From Candidatus Kaiserbacteria bacterium (GTDB lineage Bacteria; Patescibacteriota; Minisyncoccia; Phycocordibacterales; Phycocordibacteraceae): 18,688 bases of DNA. The notes beneath the pieces are model-generated. The model saw nothing but the letters and a program-made list of their open reading frames with translations, searched no databases and was not told where the DNA came from. Below, piece by piece: positions 1 to 8,046 of the stretch. The stretch spans positions 1 through 18,688 of the forward strand of contig QIHK01000007.1 in the NCBI GenBank assembly GCA_003230945.1. The letters run 5' to 3'. A program made the translations under genes and the position numbers. Every line of letters starts with the position of its first letter. The first letter of the stretch is position 1.

Positions 1-1721
1 GGAGTAAACGAAACCTGGAAAGAGGCTTGCCTAGCGGCACCGGGGGATATATCACCGATATTCCAAGACACCGTACGAGAAGTAGTGTCATAGGAAATCG
101 CTCCTCCAGTGGTTTGATTCGTAAAGGTGACATAACTCGGAAGAATTGCCGAAACAGACGCTCCTGCCACTGCACTTCCTTGATTTTGCACTCTCCATAC
201 AATCGCATACGTTGTTGCAGTATTAACGTGAGGAGGAATTGGACCTGTTTTTGCAAAGACACTAGAAGAATGCAGTGCCGAAGAAGAAAGAGCAACTGCT
301 GTTTGTACTTTGATACTCTGCGTCTCCGAGGCGCTCACTTGTTCAGGTACATTTGACTGACCGGTGCGAGTGCCTGAAACAGATGTGGTGAATGAAATCT
401 TAGGCGAAGCACCGAGAGCAGTGGAAGGTAAGGTCATAAAGGTAAAGGAGCCGATACCAGAAGCTCCTGGTGCAAGACTTCCCAACGATGGGTTAGTATC
501 ACGACTAAAGACGACCGTGTGATCTGAAGAGCGATAAAATCCATTTGTAGTCTGAATACTATTATAATCAATCGCAGTACCAGATAGAGCAACTGTTACC
601 GTCGCATTTGTGACTGTCGTTGCCAGAGTATTAGTATAAGAAAGAGAAATACTCTGACGCTTGTCAGGGGACACCACTGGGTGTACTGAAGATGCTCCGT
701 TAATAGTAACCGCAGTGGCGATGAATGGCGCAACAATGGTAACAGTTGCAGTCTGTGTCATGTAGGTTATCGCAAGGGACGTATCTACTGACGTACTGGC
801 GGTCCCCACTGAGAAACGAAATATACGTTGTTCGCTATTTTGACCAGTAAGAGTTCCTATAAGAGTGATGGTCTTTGTTTCTCCAGGTGAGAATGTTCCT
901 AAAAGAAACTTTGAGTCTGAACGTGGCACCGATGAAGAGGTTGGAACAAAACCAAATGGAAAATTACCAACAATAACAACATTTTGCATCGGTACTGATG
1001 CGTTAGAACGTATGGTGAGATTGAGAGTGAGAGGTTTCCCTGAAGTAGTTTCTGCGAGAGTATCCACTGAAACAGAAAGAGGCGTTGAAGAAATTATGAC
1101 TGCGTCATTCGATTTCTTTACGAAAACAGCATTACTCCCCACTGCTTTATAAGAAAAAGAAATAGGGAGATTTAGTGACTGCCCAGCAGCACCAAATAGA
1201 ATTGCTTTTACTGATCGTGTGACCGTTTGCCCGCTCGCAATTGAACCTAAATTCTCTACGTATCGAGGATATGATTTTAATACATCAGTCGCGCTTCGTG
1301 TCCCGTCTGGAAAATCCATCTCTATGGCGACATTGTTGATAGCTATTGAATTTCGATTCGTAATGGTCAAAGAGAGTGACACTGTATCACCGCTCGCGAT
1401 AGTTGTTGGCCCTTGCACAGCAATGGATACATTATTTACTGAAACTGAGTTACTCCCGTAATAGAAAAGATATGCGGCAACACCGACAGCTGATAGAAAA
1501 AATAGAAACGCGATGCCAAAGAAAATTCTAGCGAAATGTATATGTCGACGTCCTTGCTTATGAAATTCCTTAAGTGGGTCTGCTTCCCATTGGTGTTCCA
1601 CGCGATGCGCTCCCGCTGATTCAAGTGGTGTATATGTCGTTACATTTTTAGTATTCGAAGAATAGAGTCGACTTTGAGCTCGTCCGAGCGATGAACGATC
1701 ATCATCCTGTGAGAGAGGCAT
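1..1721 (-). CDS. Membrane-anchored surface protein with DUF11/CARDB-like repeats (3' end outside window)
   Basis: The reading frame is open from an ATG at 1721 to the window edge (573 codons seen). The visible part has a polar cytoplasmic N-terminus of about 62 residues, one hydrophobic membrane segment at about 66-88, then Ser/Thr/Val/Asn-rich beta-type sequence. The last part reads like a DUF11-type repeat (YAIVWRVQNQGSAVAGASV, then an ILPSYVTFT stretch), and earlier parts repeat the same style (TIASGDTVSLSLTITNRN; LAETTSGKPLTLNLTIRSNA). Such Ig-like repeats are common in Patescibacteria surface proteins. The orientation is probably N-in with a long outer-face stalk. No Shine-Dalgarno precedes the ATG; a TATACT hexamer ends 7 nt before it, so the mRNA may be leaderless. 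No ligand, anchor motif or enzyme motif is visible, so the function is unknown. An overlapping frame at 1436-1624 is a shadow. Confidence 0.85.
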   Translation of the reverse strand, partial: MPLSQDDDRSSLGRAQSRLYSSNTKNVTTYTPLESAGAHRVEHQWEADPLKEFHKQGRRHIHFARIFFGIAFLFFLSAVGVAAYLFYYGSNSVSVNNVSIAVQGPTTIASGDTVSLSLTITNRNSIAINNVAIEMDFPDGTRSATDVLKSYPRYVENLGSIASGQTVTRSVKAILFGAAGQSLNLPISFSYKAVGSNAVFVKKSNDAVIISSTPLSVSVDTLAETTSGKPLTLNLTIRSNASVPMQNVVIVGNFPFGFVPTSSSVPRSDSKFLLGTFSPGETKTITLIGTLTGQNSEQRIFRFSVGTASTSVDTSLAITYMTQTATVTIVAPFIATAVTINGASSVHPVVSPDKRQSISLSYTNTLATTVTNATVTVALSGTAIDYNSIQTTNGFYRSSDHTVVFSRDTNPSLGSLAPGASGIGSFTFMTLPSTALGASPKISFTTSVSGTRTGQSNVPEQVSASETQSIKVQTAVALSSSALHSSSVFAKTGPIPPHVNTATTYAIVWRVQNQGSAVAGASVSAILPSYVTFTNQTTGGAISYDTTSRTVSWNIGDISPGAARQASFQVSFT

Positions 1722-1728
1722 AGTATGT

Positions 1729-1734
1729 AGTATA
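1729..1734 (-). promoter_or_regulatory. Probable -10 element of the DUF11-type gene (leaderless)
   Basis: On the minus strand TATACT ends exactly 7 nt before the ATG at 1721, directly preceded by TTG. With normal -10 geometry, transcription would start at the A of the ATG. There is no good -35 (CATTAT at the expected place). Confidence 0.4.
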
Positions 1735-1818
1735 CAAGAATCCGCTCAAAAATAATGTAGAGCACTGTATGTAAACTCACTAACTCTTAGGTATAGTTTT
1801 TAAGGGAAACAGATACAC

Positions 1819-2388
1819 TCAGAGCCCAGATGCAACAATACCCTTATTGATGCGCGCTATGTAGCGCGCACGATTTTTAGACAACAACAATAGTGTCTCT
1901 TTTGAAAAAAGAATGCGTTCCGTAGACAGCATCCCTTCAGCAAGTCCAAGTGCTGAGAGTATCTGTAGAGCGGCAAGTATCTCAATAGCGTCATGCATTT
2001 CTTCCGGAAAGGTGTGCAGAGCAGAAAGAAATTCTAAAAAGGTTGGGTACAGATCCTTATCAAGAGTTTCACCAACTACAAGACGTAAAAGTAAACCTGA
2101 AATTCGTGCGGCGCACATTCGTGACGCCGGAAGAGAGAGACATGTGAACCAATTATTTACGAGAATAGCTCCTGTTACTCTCCAACCTTCCTTCCCTCGC
2201 ACGAGTATAAAATCACTTTCTGCAAAAGTAACGAGAGCACTCGAGAGTTTTGCTCCGGATTGACGGACTCCTTGTGCACGTGCCCTAAGTAACCCGAGTT
2301 CCGGAGAAAGAAGTGTGACAAACTCATTGGCTTCTCCTGTTAATTTTCGGAAAAGAATAATCCCGCGCGTATTGTATTTATGTCGCAT
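1819..2388 (-). CDS. recO: DNA repair protein RecO (short form)
   Basis: RecO brings RecR and RecA to SSB-coated single-stranded DNA in RecF-pathway repair. The N-terminus matches the RecO OB-fold: NTRGIILFRKLTGEANEFV, then a LLSPELGLLRARAQGVRQSG stretch (the family pattern is LT/SPE-hGkl-AxAkGaR), then LVTFAESDFILVRG. The helical C-terminal part is present but weakly conserved, and no four-Cys zinc motif is visible. At 189 residues it is shorter than the usual 230-250. The chosen start is ATG at 2388, which overlaps the end of ileS by 11 bp; a TTG five codons upstream (2403) is possible but less likely. The overlap suggests co-transcription and translational coupling with ileS. No convincing terminator lies between it and the next gene. 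Confidence 0.85.
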   Translation of the reverse strand: MRHKYNTRGIILFRKLTGEANEFVTLLSPELGLLRARAQGVRQSGAKLSSALVTFAESDFILVRGKEGWRVTGAILVNNWFTCLSLPASRMCAARISGLLLRLVVGETLDKDLYPTFLEFLSALHTFPEEMHDAIEILAALQILSALGLAEGMLSTERILFSKETLLLLSKNRARYIARINKGIVASGL

Positions 2389-5300
2389 CTTTACTGAGAT
2401 CAAAATGCACCGTACCAGTCGATGTTTCGACCATATATTTCCCTTCTGGTCTTATATGTGTCTGTACAATATCTTGTGGCGAAAATCCTTCTGCTTTACG
2501 CGCATCGGCGACAGCACGTGCAAGTTCTCGTTCGTCAGCTTCTTTTATAAGTTCACTTGAGAGTTTAGTATCAATTTCTACCGTGTCATGCCCAGTAACA
2601 ATCTTCTTCACATTTACTTCTTCAGCAAGCAATACAGAGAATTCTTTTGATAGTTCTCCTGGAATAAAAAGTCTCGCCAGTGGCTGACGAACCTTAATCG
2701 CAGCTTTTTGACGTGCTTGAAGAGCTTCTGACGCGAGAGCACGCACACGAGACATATTTTCAAGCAACGTACTATCTTCCGGTGTACTGAAAAAGTTGAG
2801 TAAACTAAATGTTCCGCGTGTATTTGGCCACGGAGCAAGATGTACACTTTCTGGATCATGATTGTTGCGCGTTTGTTTAAAGATTTGCTCAGATAAAAAT
2901 GGTGTAAACGGTGCAAGCAGAAGAGAGGCAATACGTATTGCTTCGCGCAACGTTGCATGTGCTGCTATATCACCTGCTCGTACACGAGTACGCGCGCGAC
3001 GCACATACCATTGCGAAAGATCTTCGGTATATTTCCCAATAGCACGTGTTGCTTCAAAAGGACGATATACTTCCATCGCCTCGGTTACAATAGAGACCGT
3101 TTCTCTCATTCGTGCATACATCCATTGATCAAGAATTGTCTTCTTCCCTTTCACTGGCTTCACATTCTTAAATAAACTATAAAACTTTGCGCTATGATCG
3201 AGCCAAGAAAGCACTCGTGCTGCTTCACGAACTGTTTTTTCGTCATAATTCTTTACATCGCCGGCTTGTGAGACGCTATACATCCAAAAACGCATTGTAT
3301 CGACGCCCCATTTATCCATTTCAATCCATGGATCAACGACATTTCCTTTTGATTTACTCATCTTTTGCCCCTCAGAATCAAGTAGGTGCCCAAGTGAAAT
3401 GACATTCTTATAGGCTCTTTCACGCCCCATAAGCGTACCAATAGCAAGCAAAGTATAGAACCAACCACGTGTTTGATCGATAGCTTCAGAAATAAAATCT
3501 GCCGGATACGCCACTCGATTTAGAAATATATTGAGTGGCGTATCACCACGCTCTTTCGCTGATTGAGCAAAAGGCATCGCACCAGAGTCAAACCATACAT
3601 CCATAACTTCAGGAATACGCGTGAGCTCAGTTCCCTCTTTAGAAATAAGGATTACTTTATCAATATAAGGTCGATGTAAATCAAGTTCATAATTTTCATT
3701 ATGGGGAAGCGGAATAAAATCAAGTTTTCGTACTTCTGCAAGATGCGTTCTATCTATAGAAGTTGTAAGAATATTATTTGCTTCTTTTGCATTTGCCCCA
3801 ACAGTAAGTATCTCAGCCGACTCAAACATAACACCGTGCGTAATAATAAGAATCTGTTCTTCAGTAACAGTCTGTTCAATGTCATACATAAACGAGCCAA
3901 ATCTATTTTTTGCTTCAAAATAACTCTCCCCTCCCGGAATAGGATCTTCGTATGTATGTGATTTCCACCAGGCCAAAAATTCATCTTGTGCCTCTTTTTT
4001 GCCACTCAAATTACCAAAACCAATTTCGCGTAATCGATCATCGTATATGATATTCTCTTTTGAAAAACCTAACACTTCTGCAACTATTTCTGCTGTCTCT
4101 CTTGTACGCAAAAAGGGCGATGCATAAATTTTTGTGATGCCTTTCTTTTTGAGACCTCGCGCACTTTTTTTTACTTGTGCGCGCCCTTTCTTCGTAAGGC
4201 TATTCTTTTTATTGACGTCAGAATCGTAGAATCCTTGTTCATTCCCTTCGGACTCACCGTGTCGCATAAGGAAAAATTCATTACCACTTTTCTTTGTATA
4301 TTTTTTGAGTTCCTCTATTGAACCAATGATGAGTTGTTCAGTGCACTCAGTATCCTGCCAAATAGGTAGCGGGGTACCCCAATACCGTTCGCGAGAAATT
4401 GCCCAATCTTTTGCACCCAAAAGCCATTCACCCATACGACCATCACGAATATATTCGGGTTCCCAGTGTATATTTTTATTTTCCGCTACAAGTGTTTCGC
4501 GTAAATCTTGCATACGAATGTACCATGAGTCGCGTGCGTAGTAGATGAGTCGTGTCTTACAACGCCAACAGAATGGATAACTGTGAACATATTTACTTTT
4601 AGCAAACAAAAGATTACGTTTCGCGAGATCTTTAATAATCTCAACAGTAACTTCCTCATCATTAACATAACGTCCTGATAGAAACCCTATGCCGTCAATA
4701 AACTTTCCTTCTGAATTCACCAAATGAACTTTAGGGAGGCCAAGCTCAGTACCAAGATCGAAATCTTCCTGGCCATACATAACGGCTGTATGCACAATAC
4801 CTGTGCCATCTTCTGTGGTGACAAAATCTGCCGGATATACCTGAAATGCTTTCCCAAATTTTGACTGTTCACTTTTTGAAGCTTGTTTCTTTGCATAGCC
4901 ATAGAGTGGTTCGTACGTAAGCCCGACAAGAGCACTCCCTTTAAGTTCCTGTTTACAATTTGCGTCATGCAGACCAAGATCTTCAAGACGTTCTGCTGCC
5001 GCTATAGCATAGCCATCAGCCCGTTGGACAATCTGGTAACGAATGTTTGGACCAACAGCAAGAGCGATATTCCCAGGCAACGTCCATGGTGTTGTTGTCC
5101 ACGCAAGCAGATACACATCTCCTGAAATACCGAGTTTTTCTTTTGCATTCGTCACCTTGAATTTTGCGCTTACCGTAAGGTCTTTTACGTCTGCATATCC
5201 TTGTGCAAGTTCATGTGCAGAAAGTCCTGTACCACACCGTGGACACCAAGGGACTATTTTATAATCCTTGAAGAGCCTCCCACTGTGTGCGATATGTGCG

Positions 5301-5785
5301 AAGAGATGCCATACGGTCTCCATATATGACGCATCAAAAGTGAAATATGCTTTTGCATAATCAGTCCAATAGCCGATACGCTTTGAAAACTTCGCCCACA
5401 AATCAATATAGGTCAGTACACTTTCGTGACATTTCTTGTTAAATTCCGCAATGCCATATTTTTCAATATCTAACTTTCCTGAAAAACCAAGTTTTTTTTC
5501 AATTTCAATTTCAACTGGAAGTCCATGGGTATCCCATCCAGCTCGACGAGTAACTCGATAACCACACATAGTCTTATAGCGTGGAAAAGCATCTTTAAAT
5601 GCACGACTTTCAAGATGGTGTACCCCAGGCTTACCATTAGCCGTCGGTGGACCCTCATAGAAAATGAATTCACCTTTTGGAGATGGCTTTTTGAGCGTTT
5701 TTTTGAAGATATTTTCTCGCTCCCAGAAATCGAGAACTTCCTCCTCACGCTTAGCAAGCTCTGATTTCGATCTCGATTCAGTCAT
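2378..5785 (-). CDS. ileS: Isoleucyl-tRNA synthetase with an inserted histidine-phosphatase domain
   Basis: This class I synthetase charges tRNA-Ile with isoleucine. It has 1135 residues. In order: the HIGH region as PPTANGKPGVHH (about 46-57), zinc-type Cys pairs C181/C184 and C406/C409, the CP1 editing domain with TTPWTLPGN (231-239) and GTGIVH (328-332) before QEDFDLG, then DWAISRERYWGTPLPIW (460-476), KMSKS (808-812), and the anticodon-binding helices with EDLSQWYVRR (921-930). Between IGSIEELKK (about 487-495) and DLHRPYID (702-709), where relatives have a spacer of a dozen or so residues, about 205 extra residues form a histidine-phosphatase domain (separate entry). Without the insert the enzyme would be about 930 residues, with a short C-terminus; the second zinc cluster after RYWGTPLPIW is lost (only C481 remains). 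The frame is uninterrupted across the insert. recO overlaps its 3' end. Confidence 0.97.
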   Translation of the reverse strand: MTESRSKSELAKREEEVLDFWERENIFKKTLKKPSPKGEFIFYEGPPTANGKPGVHHLESRAFKDAFPRYKTMCGYRVTRRAGWDTHGLPVEIEIEKKLGFSGKLDIEKYGIAEFNKKCHESVLTYIDLWAKFSKRIGYWTDYAKAYFTFDASYMETVWHLFAHIAHSGRLFKDYKIVPWCPRCGTGLSAHELAQGYADVKDLTVSAKFKVTNAKEKLGISGDVYLLAWTTTPWTLPGNIALAVGPNIRYQIVQRADGYAIAAAERLEDLGLHDANCKQELKGSALVGLTYEPLYGYAKKQASKSEQSKFGKAFQVYPADFVTTEDGTGIVHTAVMYGQEDFDLGTELGLPKVHLVNSEGKFIDGIGFLSGRYVNDEEVTVEIIKDLAKRNLLFAKSKYVHSYPFCWRCKTRLIYYARDSWYIRMQDLRETLVAENKNIHWEPEYIRDGRMGEWLLGAKDWAISRERYWGTPLPIWQDTECTEQLIIGSIEELKKYTKKSGNEFFLMRHGESEGNEQGFYDSDVNKKNSLTKKGRAQVKKSARGLKKKGITKIYASPFLRTRETAEIVAEVLGFSKENIIYDDRLREIGFGNLSGKKEAQDEFLAWWKSHTYEDPIPGGESYFEAKNRFGSFMYDIEQTVTEEQILIITHGVMFESAEILTVGANAKEANNILTTSIDRTHLAEVRKLDFIPLPHNENYELDLHRPYIDKVILISKEGTELTRIPEVMDVWFDSGAMPFAQSAKERGDTPLNIFLNRVAYPADFISEAIDQTRGWFYTLLAIGTLMGRERAYKNVISLGHLLDSEGQKMSKSKGNVVDPWIEMDKWGVDTMRFWMYSVSQAGDVKNYDEKTVREAARVLSWLDHSAKFYSLFKNVKPVKGKKTILDQWMYARMRETVSIVTEAMEVYRPFEATRAIGKYTEDLSQWYVRRARTRVRAGDIAAHATLREAIRIASLLLAPFTPFLSEQIFKQTRNNHDPESVHLAPWPNTRGTFSLLNFFSTPEDSTLLENMSRVRALASEALQARQKAAIKVRQPLARLFIPGELSKEFSVLLAEEVNVKKIVTGHDTVEIDTKLSSELIKEADERELARAVADARKAEGFSPQDIVQTHIRPEGKYMVETSTGTVHFDLSKDAT
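3683..4297 (-). other. Histidine-phosphatase (PGAM-like) domain embedded in IleRS
   Basis: Residues about 497-701 of the IleRS match the phosphoglycerate-mutase/histidine-phosphatase family. The family motifs occur in order: FFLMRHGESEGN (505-515; phospho-accepting H509 next to R508), YASPFLRTRETA (554-565; R560), RLREIGFGNLSG (584-595; acid/base E587), GGES (618-621) and LIITHGVM (646-653; H650). All residues needed for phosphoryl transfer appear to be present, so this is probably an active phosphatase and not a dead spacer. The family acts on many small phosphates and phosphoproteins, so the substrate cannot be read from sequence. Domain edges are estimates from where recognisable IleRS sequence stops and resumes. 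Confidence 0.92.
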
Positions 5786-5843
5786 GATATACGTATCCTA
5801 TCCTTGTTACTCGAGAAATCAAAGTCTTAAATAAATCATTAAA

Positions 5844-5871
5844 TAAAAAGGTCACGGATTTCCGTGACCTT
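5844..5871 (-). terminator. Intrinsic terminator after the 122-aa orphan gene
   Basis: A perfect 11-bp inverted repeat (AAGGTCACGGA at 5848-5858, TCCGTGACCTT at 5861-5871) is followed on the minus strand by TTTTATTTAA. It lies 26 bp after the stop at 5898 and upstream of ileS, so it insulates ileS from the argS region. Confidence 0.85.
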
Positions 5872-5897
5872 CTATACAAAAGTTCAATATGGATACT

Positions 5898-6266
5898 TCA
5901 ACTGCGCGCAAAATTTGCACGTACACTGCATTCTCGACGATGAGAATACGACCCTTTCAGTTTTCGAGACTTCACGACTCCTGTCGCACACCTAATATAA
6001 TAACCAGAAATGACAAACGAGGAATCCAAATTACCATCCTTCAGAAATCCAAATCGGAGAGCATCATGTTTTGCTTGTTTATCAATCTCGGTCGGATTGC
6101 CGGTGCAGAGCAGATCTCTCATGCTCTCATCATTTTGAGAACGTTTTTCATTCTCCTTATTCATTGCATAAGCGAAGAATTGCCCAATAGACATATTGAG
6201 CAATCGTGCTGCTTCCTCTATACAACGAACAGTATTCTCTCCCCGTTCTTTTCTTTTAGAACTCAT
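5898..6266 (-). CDS. Hypothetical protein, 122 aa
   Basis: No family recognised. The start ATG at 6266 is chosen because AAGGAG lies 7 nt upstream; a longer frame from 6341 would ignore this site. The product is basic and polar: a charged N-terminus (MSSKRKERGENTVRCIEEAA), then helix-like ARLLNMSIGQFFAYAMNKEN, an acidic middle, and a basic C-terminus rich in Arg, Lys and Ser. The AARLLNMSIGQFF stretch could be part of a helix-turn-helix, but this is only a suggestion. No signal peptide or membrane segment is seen. It follows argS by 77 bp and ends just before a strong terminator, which supports it as a real gene. A frame on the other strand over the same DNA (5889-6401) has noncoding-like composition and runs into argS. 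Confidence 0.65.
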   Translation of the reverse strand: MSSKRKERGENTVRCIEEAARLLNMSIGQFFAYAMNKENEKRSQNDESMRDLLCTGNPTEIDKQAKHDALRFGFLKDGNLDSSFVISGYYIRCATGVVKSRKLKGSYSHRRECSVRANFARS

Positions 6267-6273
6267 TCTAATT

Positions 6274-6279
6274 CTCCTT
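6274..6279 (-). promoter_or_regulatory. Shine-Dalgarno site deciding the start at 6266
   Basis: AAGGAG on the minus strand, 7 nt before the ATG at 6266, is a near-consensus ribosome binding site and rules against the longer start at 6341. Confidence 0.8.
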
Positions 6280-6343
6280 CTATGGCTCACGGAATTGTGC
6301 AACCTGAAATCGACTCTAACGTAACGACCTTTAAAAGGCAACT

Positions 6344-7987
6344 TTACATTCTATCTGGCGTTGGAATACCGAGCAGAGTGAGTCCATTGGTCATAGTATG
6401 AGCAAATGCGCGAGCGACTCGTTGTTTATAAGCTTCCTCTGGTGAACCAAGTATTTGTTCTCTTCCATAAAAAGAGTTCCATGAAGCAGCAAGCTCAAGA
6501 AGATAAGTAACGAGAAGATTCGGAGCCATTTCTCTTGCCGCGCGATCGGCGATTTCCGGAAAATGCATTATTACCCGCTCAACAGCGTATGGCTCTGTTG
6601 GAATGACGTCACCTTCTCCGCCAGATGCATAGGCCAGAATCTTCTTTGCACGCACAAGTGCATATTGCATATAGGGACCTGAGTCACCAGTAAGTGAAAG
6701 AGACCGTTCGAAGTCAAAAATAATATCTTGTCCGGGAGACTGTCTGAGTATCATAAATTTAATAGCGCCGACTGCCACCTGTTCGGCAATGAGAGAATCT
6801 GGATTTTTCTCACTTGCTTTTTCAATAACCTTTTGGAGAAGTTCTTCCGCTGTAATGACATTTCCTTCACGCGAAGACATTTTGCCACTCTTGAGTTTCA
6901 GAAAACCATTTGCAATATACGTAGTCTTTTCTGCAATATTCGGTGCTATATCGGCAAGAGCTGCACGTACTGTTTTAAAACGACCTTTTTGCTCAATACC
7001 AGAGACAATAATAATTTTGTCGGAAATACAACGTTCTTCTTTAAGAAATGAGAGGCCAATATCTTTTGCTTCGTATGTTGGCGTTCCGTGAGAAGTAATA
7101 AAAACCATCGTATGCACCTCTTTATCCTCTCCATCATAGATAATGGCGCCATTACTTTCCTTAAAAATTCCTTTTTTAAGTCCCTCACGCACTATACGGA
7201 GCCCACTTTCGGCGGTATCACTATCAAAAAAAGTATAATCAAACTTCGTACCAAAAATTTTCCACAGTCGTTCGAATGCTTCCATAGATATATCACGACC
7301 CACGCGCCAAAGTTTCATGAGTTCGTGATCTTCTGCCTTATATAAAGCTTTATTAAGTGCATCAATTTCCTCTTTTGCTTTTGGGTCAGTCTCATATGCT
7401 TGAGAGCCTTCTGTATATGCCTCGCCAATCTGGTGCACATTTTTAAGATTCGTCATTCCACGCTTCCTAAGCGACCAAAGTGTCTTAGCTACATTTGGAC
7501 CGATATCACCACCAAAAGTGTCACGTATCACCTCAGCACCTGCATTCTCAATGAGCCTAGATAGTGATTCGCCAATAACAGAGCCCATGAGATGCCCAAT
7601 ATGCATCTCTTTGAATGCATTTGGATTTGAATACTCGATCATTATTCGCTTCCCTGTTTGTGCATTCCCCTTTCCCCAATTCTCATCTTTTACATCCGCT
7701 TCTGCTATTTGTAGATTAATGGCGTCACGCGTAAGAGTAATATTAATGAATCCTGAACCGGCAACTTCTATTTTTTGAGCTTCAGGAAGTTCATCCTTTA
7801 ATATTTTTATAAGTTCATCAGCAAGCTCTCGTGGTTTTTTCTCGAGTTTCTTTGCAACTACCATTGCTACATTTGTAGTGTAGTCGCCATACGCCGACTC
7901 AACAGGGCGTTCTACAGTAAAAGAAATCTCATTCGCACCTAATTTGATGAGAGTCTTTTTAATCACCTTTTTTATTCGTTCTTCCAT
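6344..7987 (-). CDS. argS: Arginyl-tRNA synthetase
   Basis: This class I synthetase charges tRNA-Arg. From the ATG at 7987 it has 547 residues. It has the N-terminal ArgRS-specific domain (about 1-105, with GDYTTNVAMVVAKKLEKKP), the HIGH motif inside EYSNPNAFKEMHIGHLMGS (HIGH at about 129-132), the KMSKS-equivalent KMSSREGN (about 369-376), and the C-terminal DALR anticodon-binding domain starting near GPYMQYALVRAKKIL. The frame extends upstream to 8032, but that extension (MTHGHVGCFIG...) would translate the terminator of the preceding gene, so it is rejected. A second ATG at 7999 overlaps the likely -10 element. The start has no Shine-Dalgarno; TATGCT in an extended -10 context ends 7 nt before the ATG, which suggests a leaderless mRNA. 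The gene is followed by the 122-aa orphan. Confidence 0.95.
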   Translation of the reverse strand: MEERIKKVIKKTLIKLGANEISFTVERPVESAYGDYTTNVAMVVAKKLEKKPRELADELIKILKDELPEAQKIEVAGSGFINITLTRDAINLQIAEADVKDENWGKGNAQTGKRIMIEYSNPNAFKEMHIGHLMGSVIGESLSRLIENAGAEVIRDTFGGDIGPNVAKTLWSLRKRGMTNLKNVHQIGEAYTEGSQAYETDPKAKEEIDALNKALYKAEDHELMKLWRVGRDISMEAFERLWKIFGTKFDYTFFDSDTAESGLRIVREGLKKGIFKESNGAIIYDGEDKEVHTMVFITSHGTPTYEAKDIGLSFLKEERCISDKIIIVSGIEQKGRFKTVRAALADIAPNIAEKTTYIANGFLKLKSGKMSSREGNVITAEELLQKVIEKASEKNPDSLIAEQVAVGAIKFMILRQSPGQDIIFDFERSLSLTGDSGPYMQYALVRAKKILAYASGGEGDVIPTEPYAVERVIMHFPEIADRAAREMAPNLLVTYLLELAASWNSFYGREQILGSPEEAYKQRVARAFAHTMTNGLTLLGIPTPDRM

Positions 7988-7994
7988 AGTTGCG

Positions 7995-8003
7995 AGCATA
8001 CCA
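7995..8003 (-). promoter_or_regulatory. Extended -10 promoter element of argS (leaderless)
   Basis: TGGTATGCT on the minus strand ends 7 nt before the ATG at 7987. It sits directly after the upstream gene's terminator, so a promoter must lie here if argS is transcribed on its own. Confidence 0.5.
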
Positions 8004-8004
8004 A

Positions 8005-8042
8005 TAAAACACCCCACATGACCATGGGTCAATGTGGGGTGT
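8005..8042 (-). terminator. Intrinsic terminator between the 119-aa orphan gene and argS
   Basis: An 11-bp stem (ACACCCCACAT at 8009-8019, ATGTGGGGTGT at 8032-8042) with an inner GACC/GGTC pair around an ATG loop is followed on the minus strand by TTTTATT. It starts 5 bp after the stop at 8047. The plus side is also followed by AATTTT, so it may work in both directions. Confidence 0.88.
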
Positions 8043-8046
8043 AATT

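Noticed and set aside
5615..5659. HIGH motif of IleRS written as PGVHH rather than HVGH
   Set aside because: From memory, this variant is known in IleRS of other bacteria, so it is not evidence of a defective enzyme.
5889..6401. Plus-strand frame of 170 codons
   Set aside because: It overlaps argS and the 122-aa gene, has no ribosome binding site, and its composition (many Ile, Ser, Cys, Phe, His without pattern) looks like antisense of coding DNA.
7988..8032. Longer N-terminus for argS (start at 8032 or 7999)
   Set aside because: The extra codons lie in the terminator hairpin of the upstream gene or in the likely -10 element; the ATG at 7987 fits the family.
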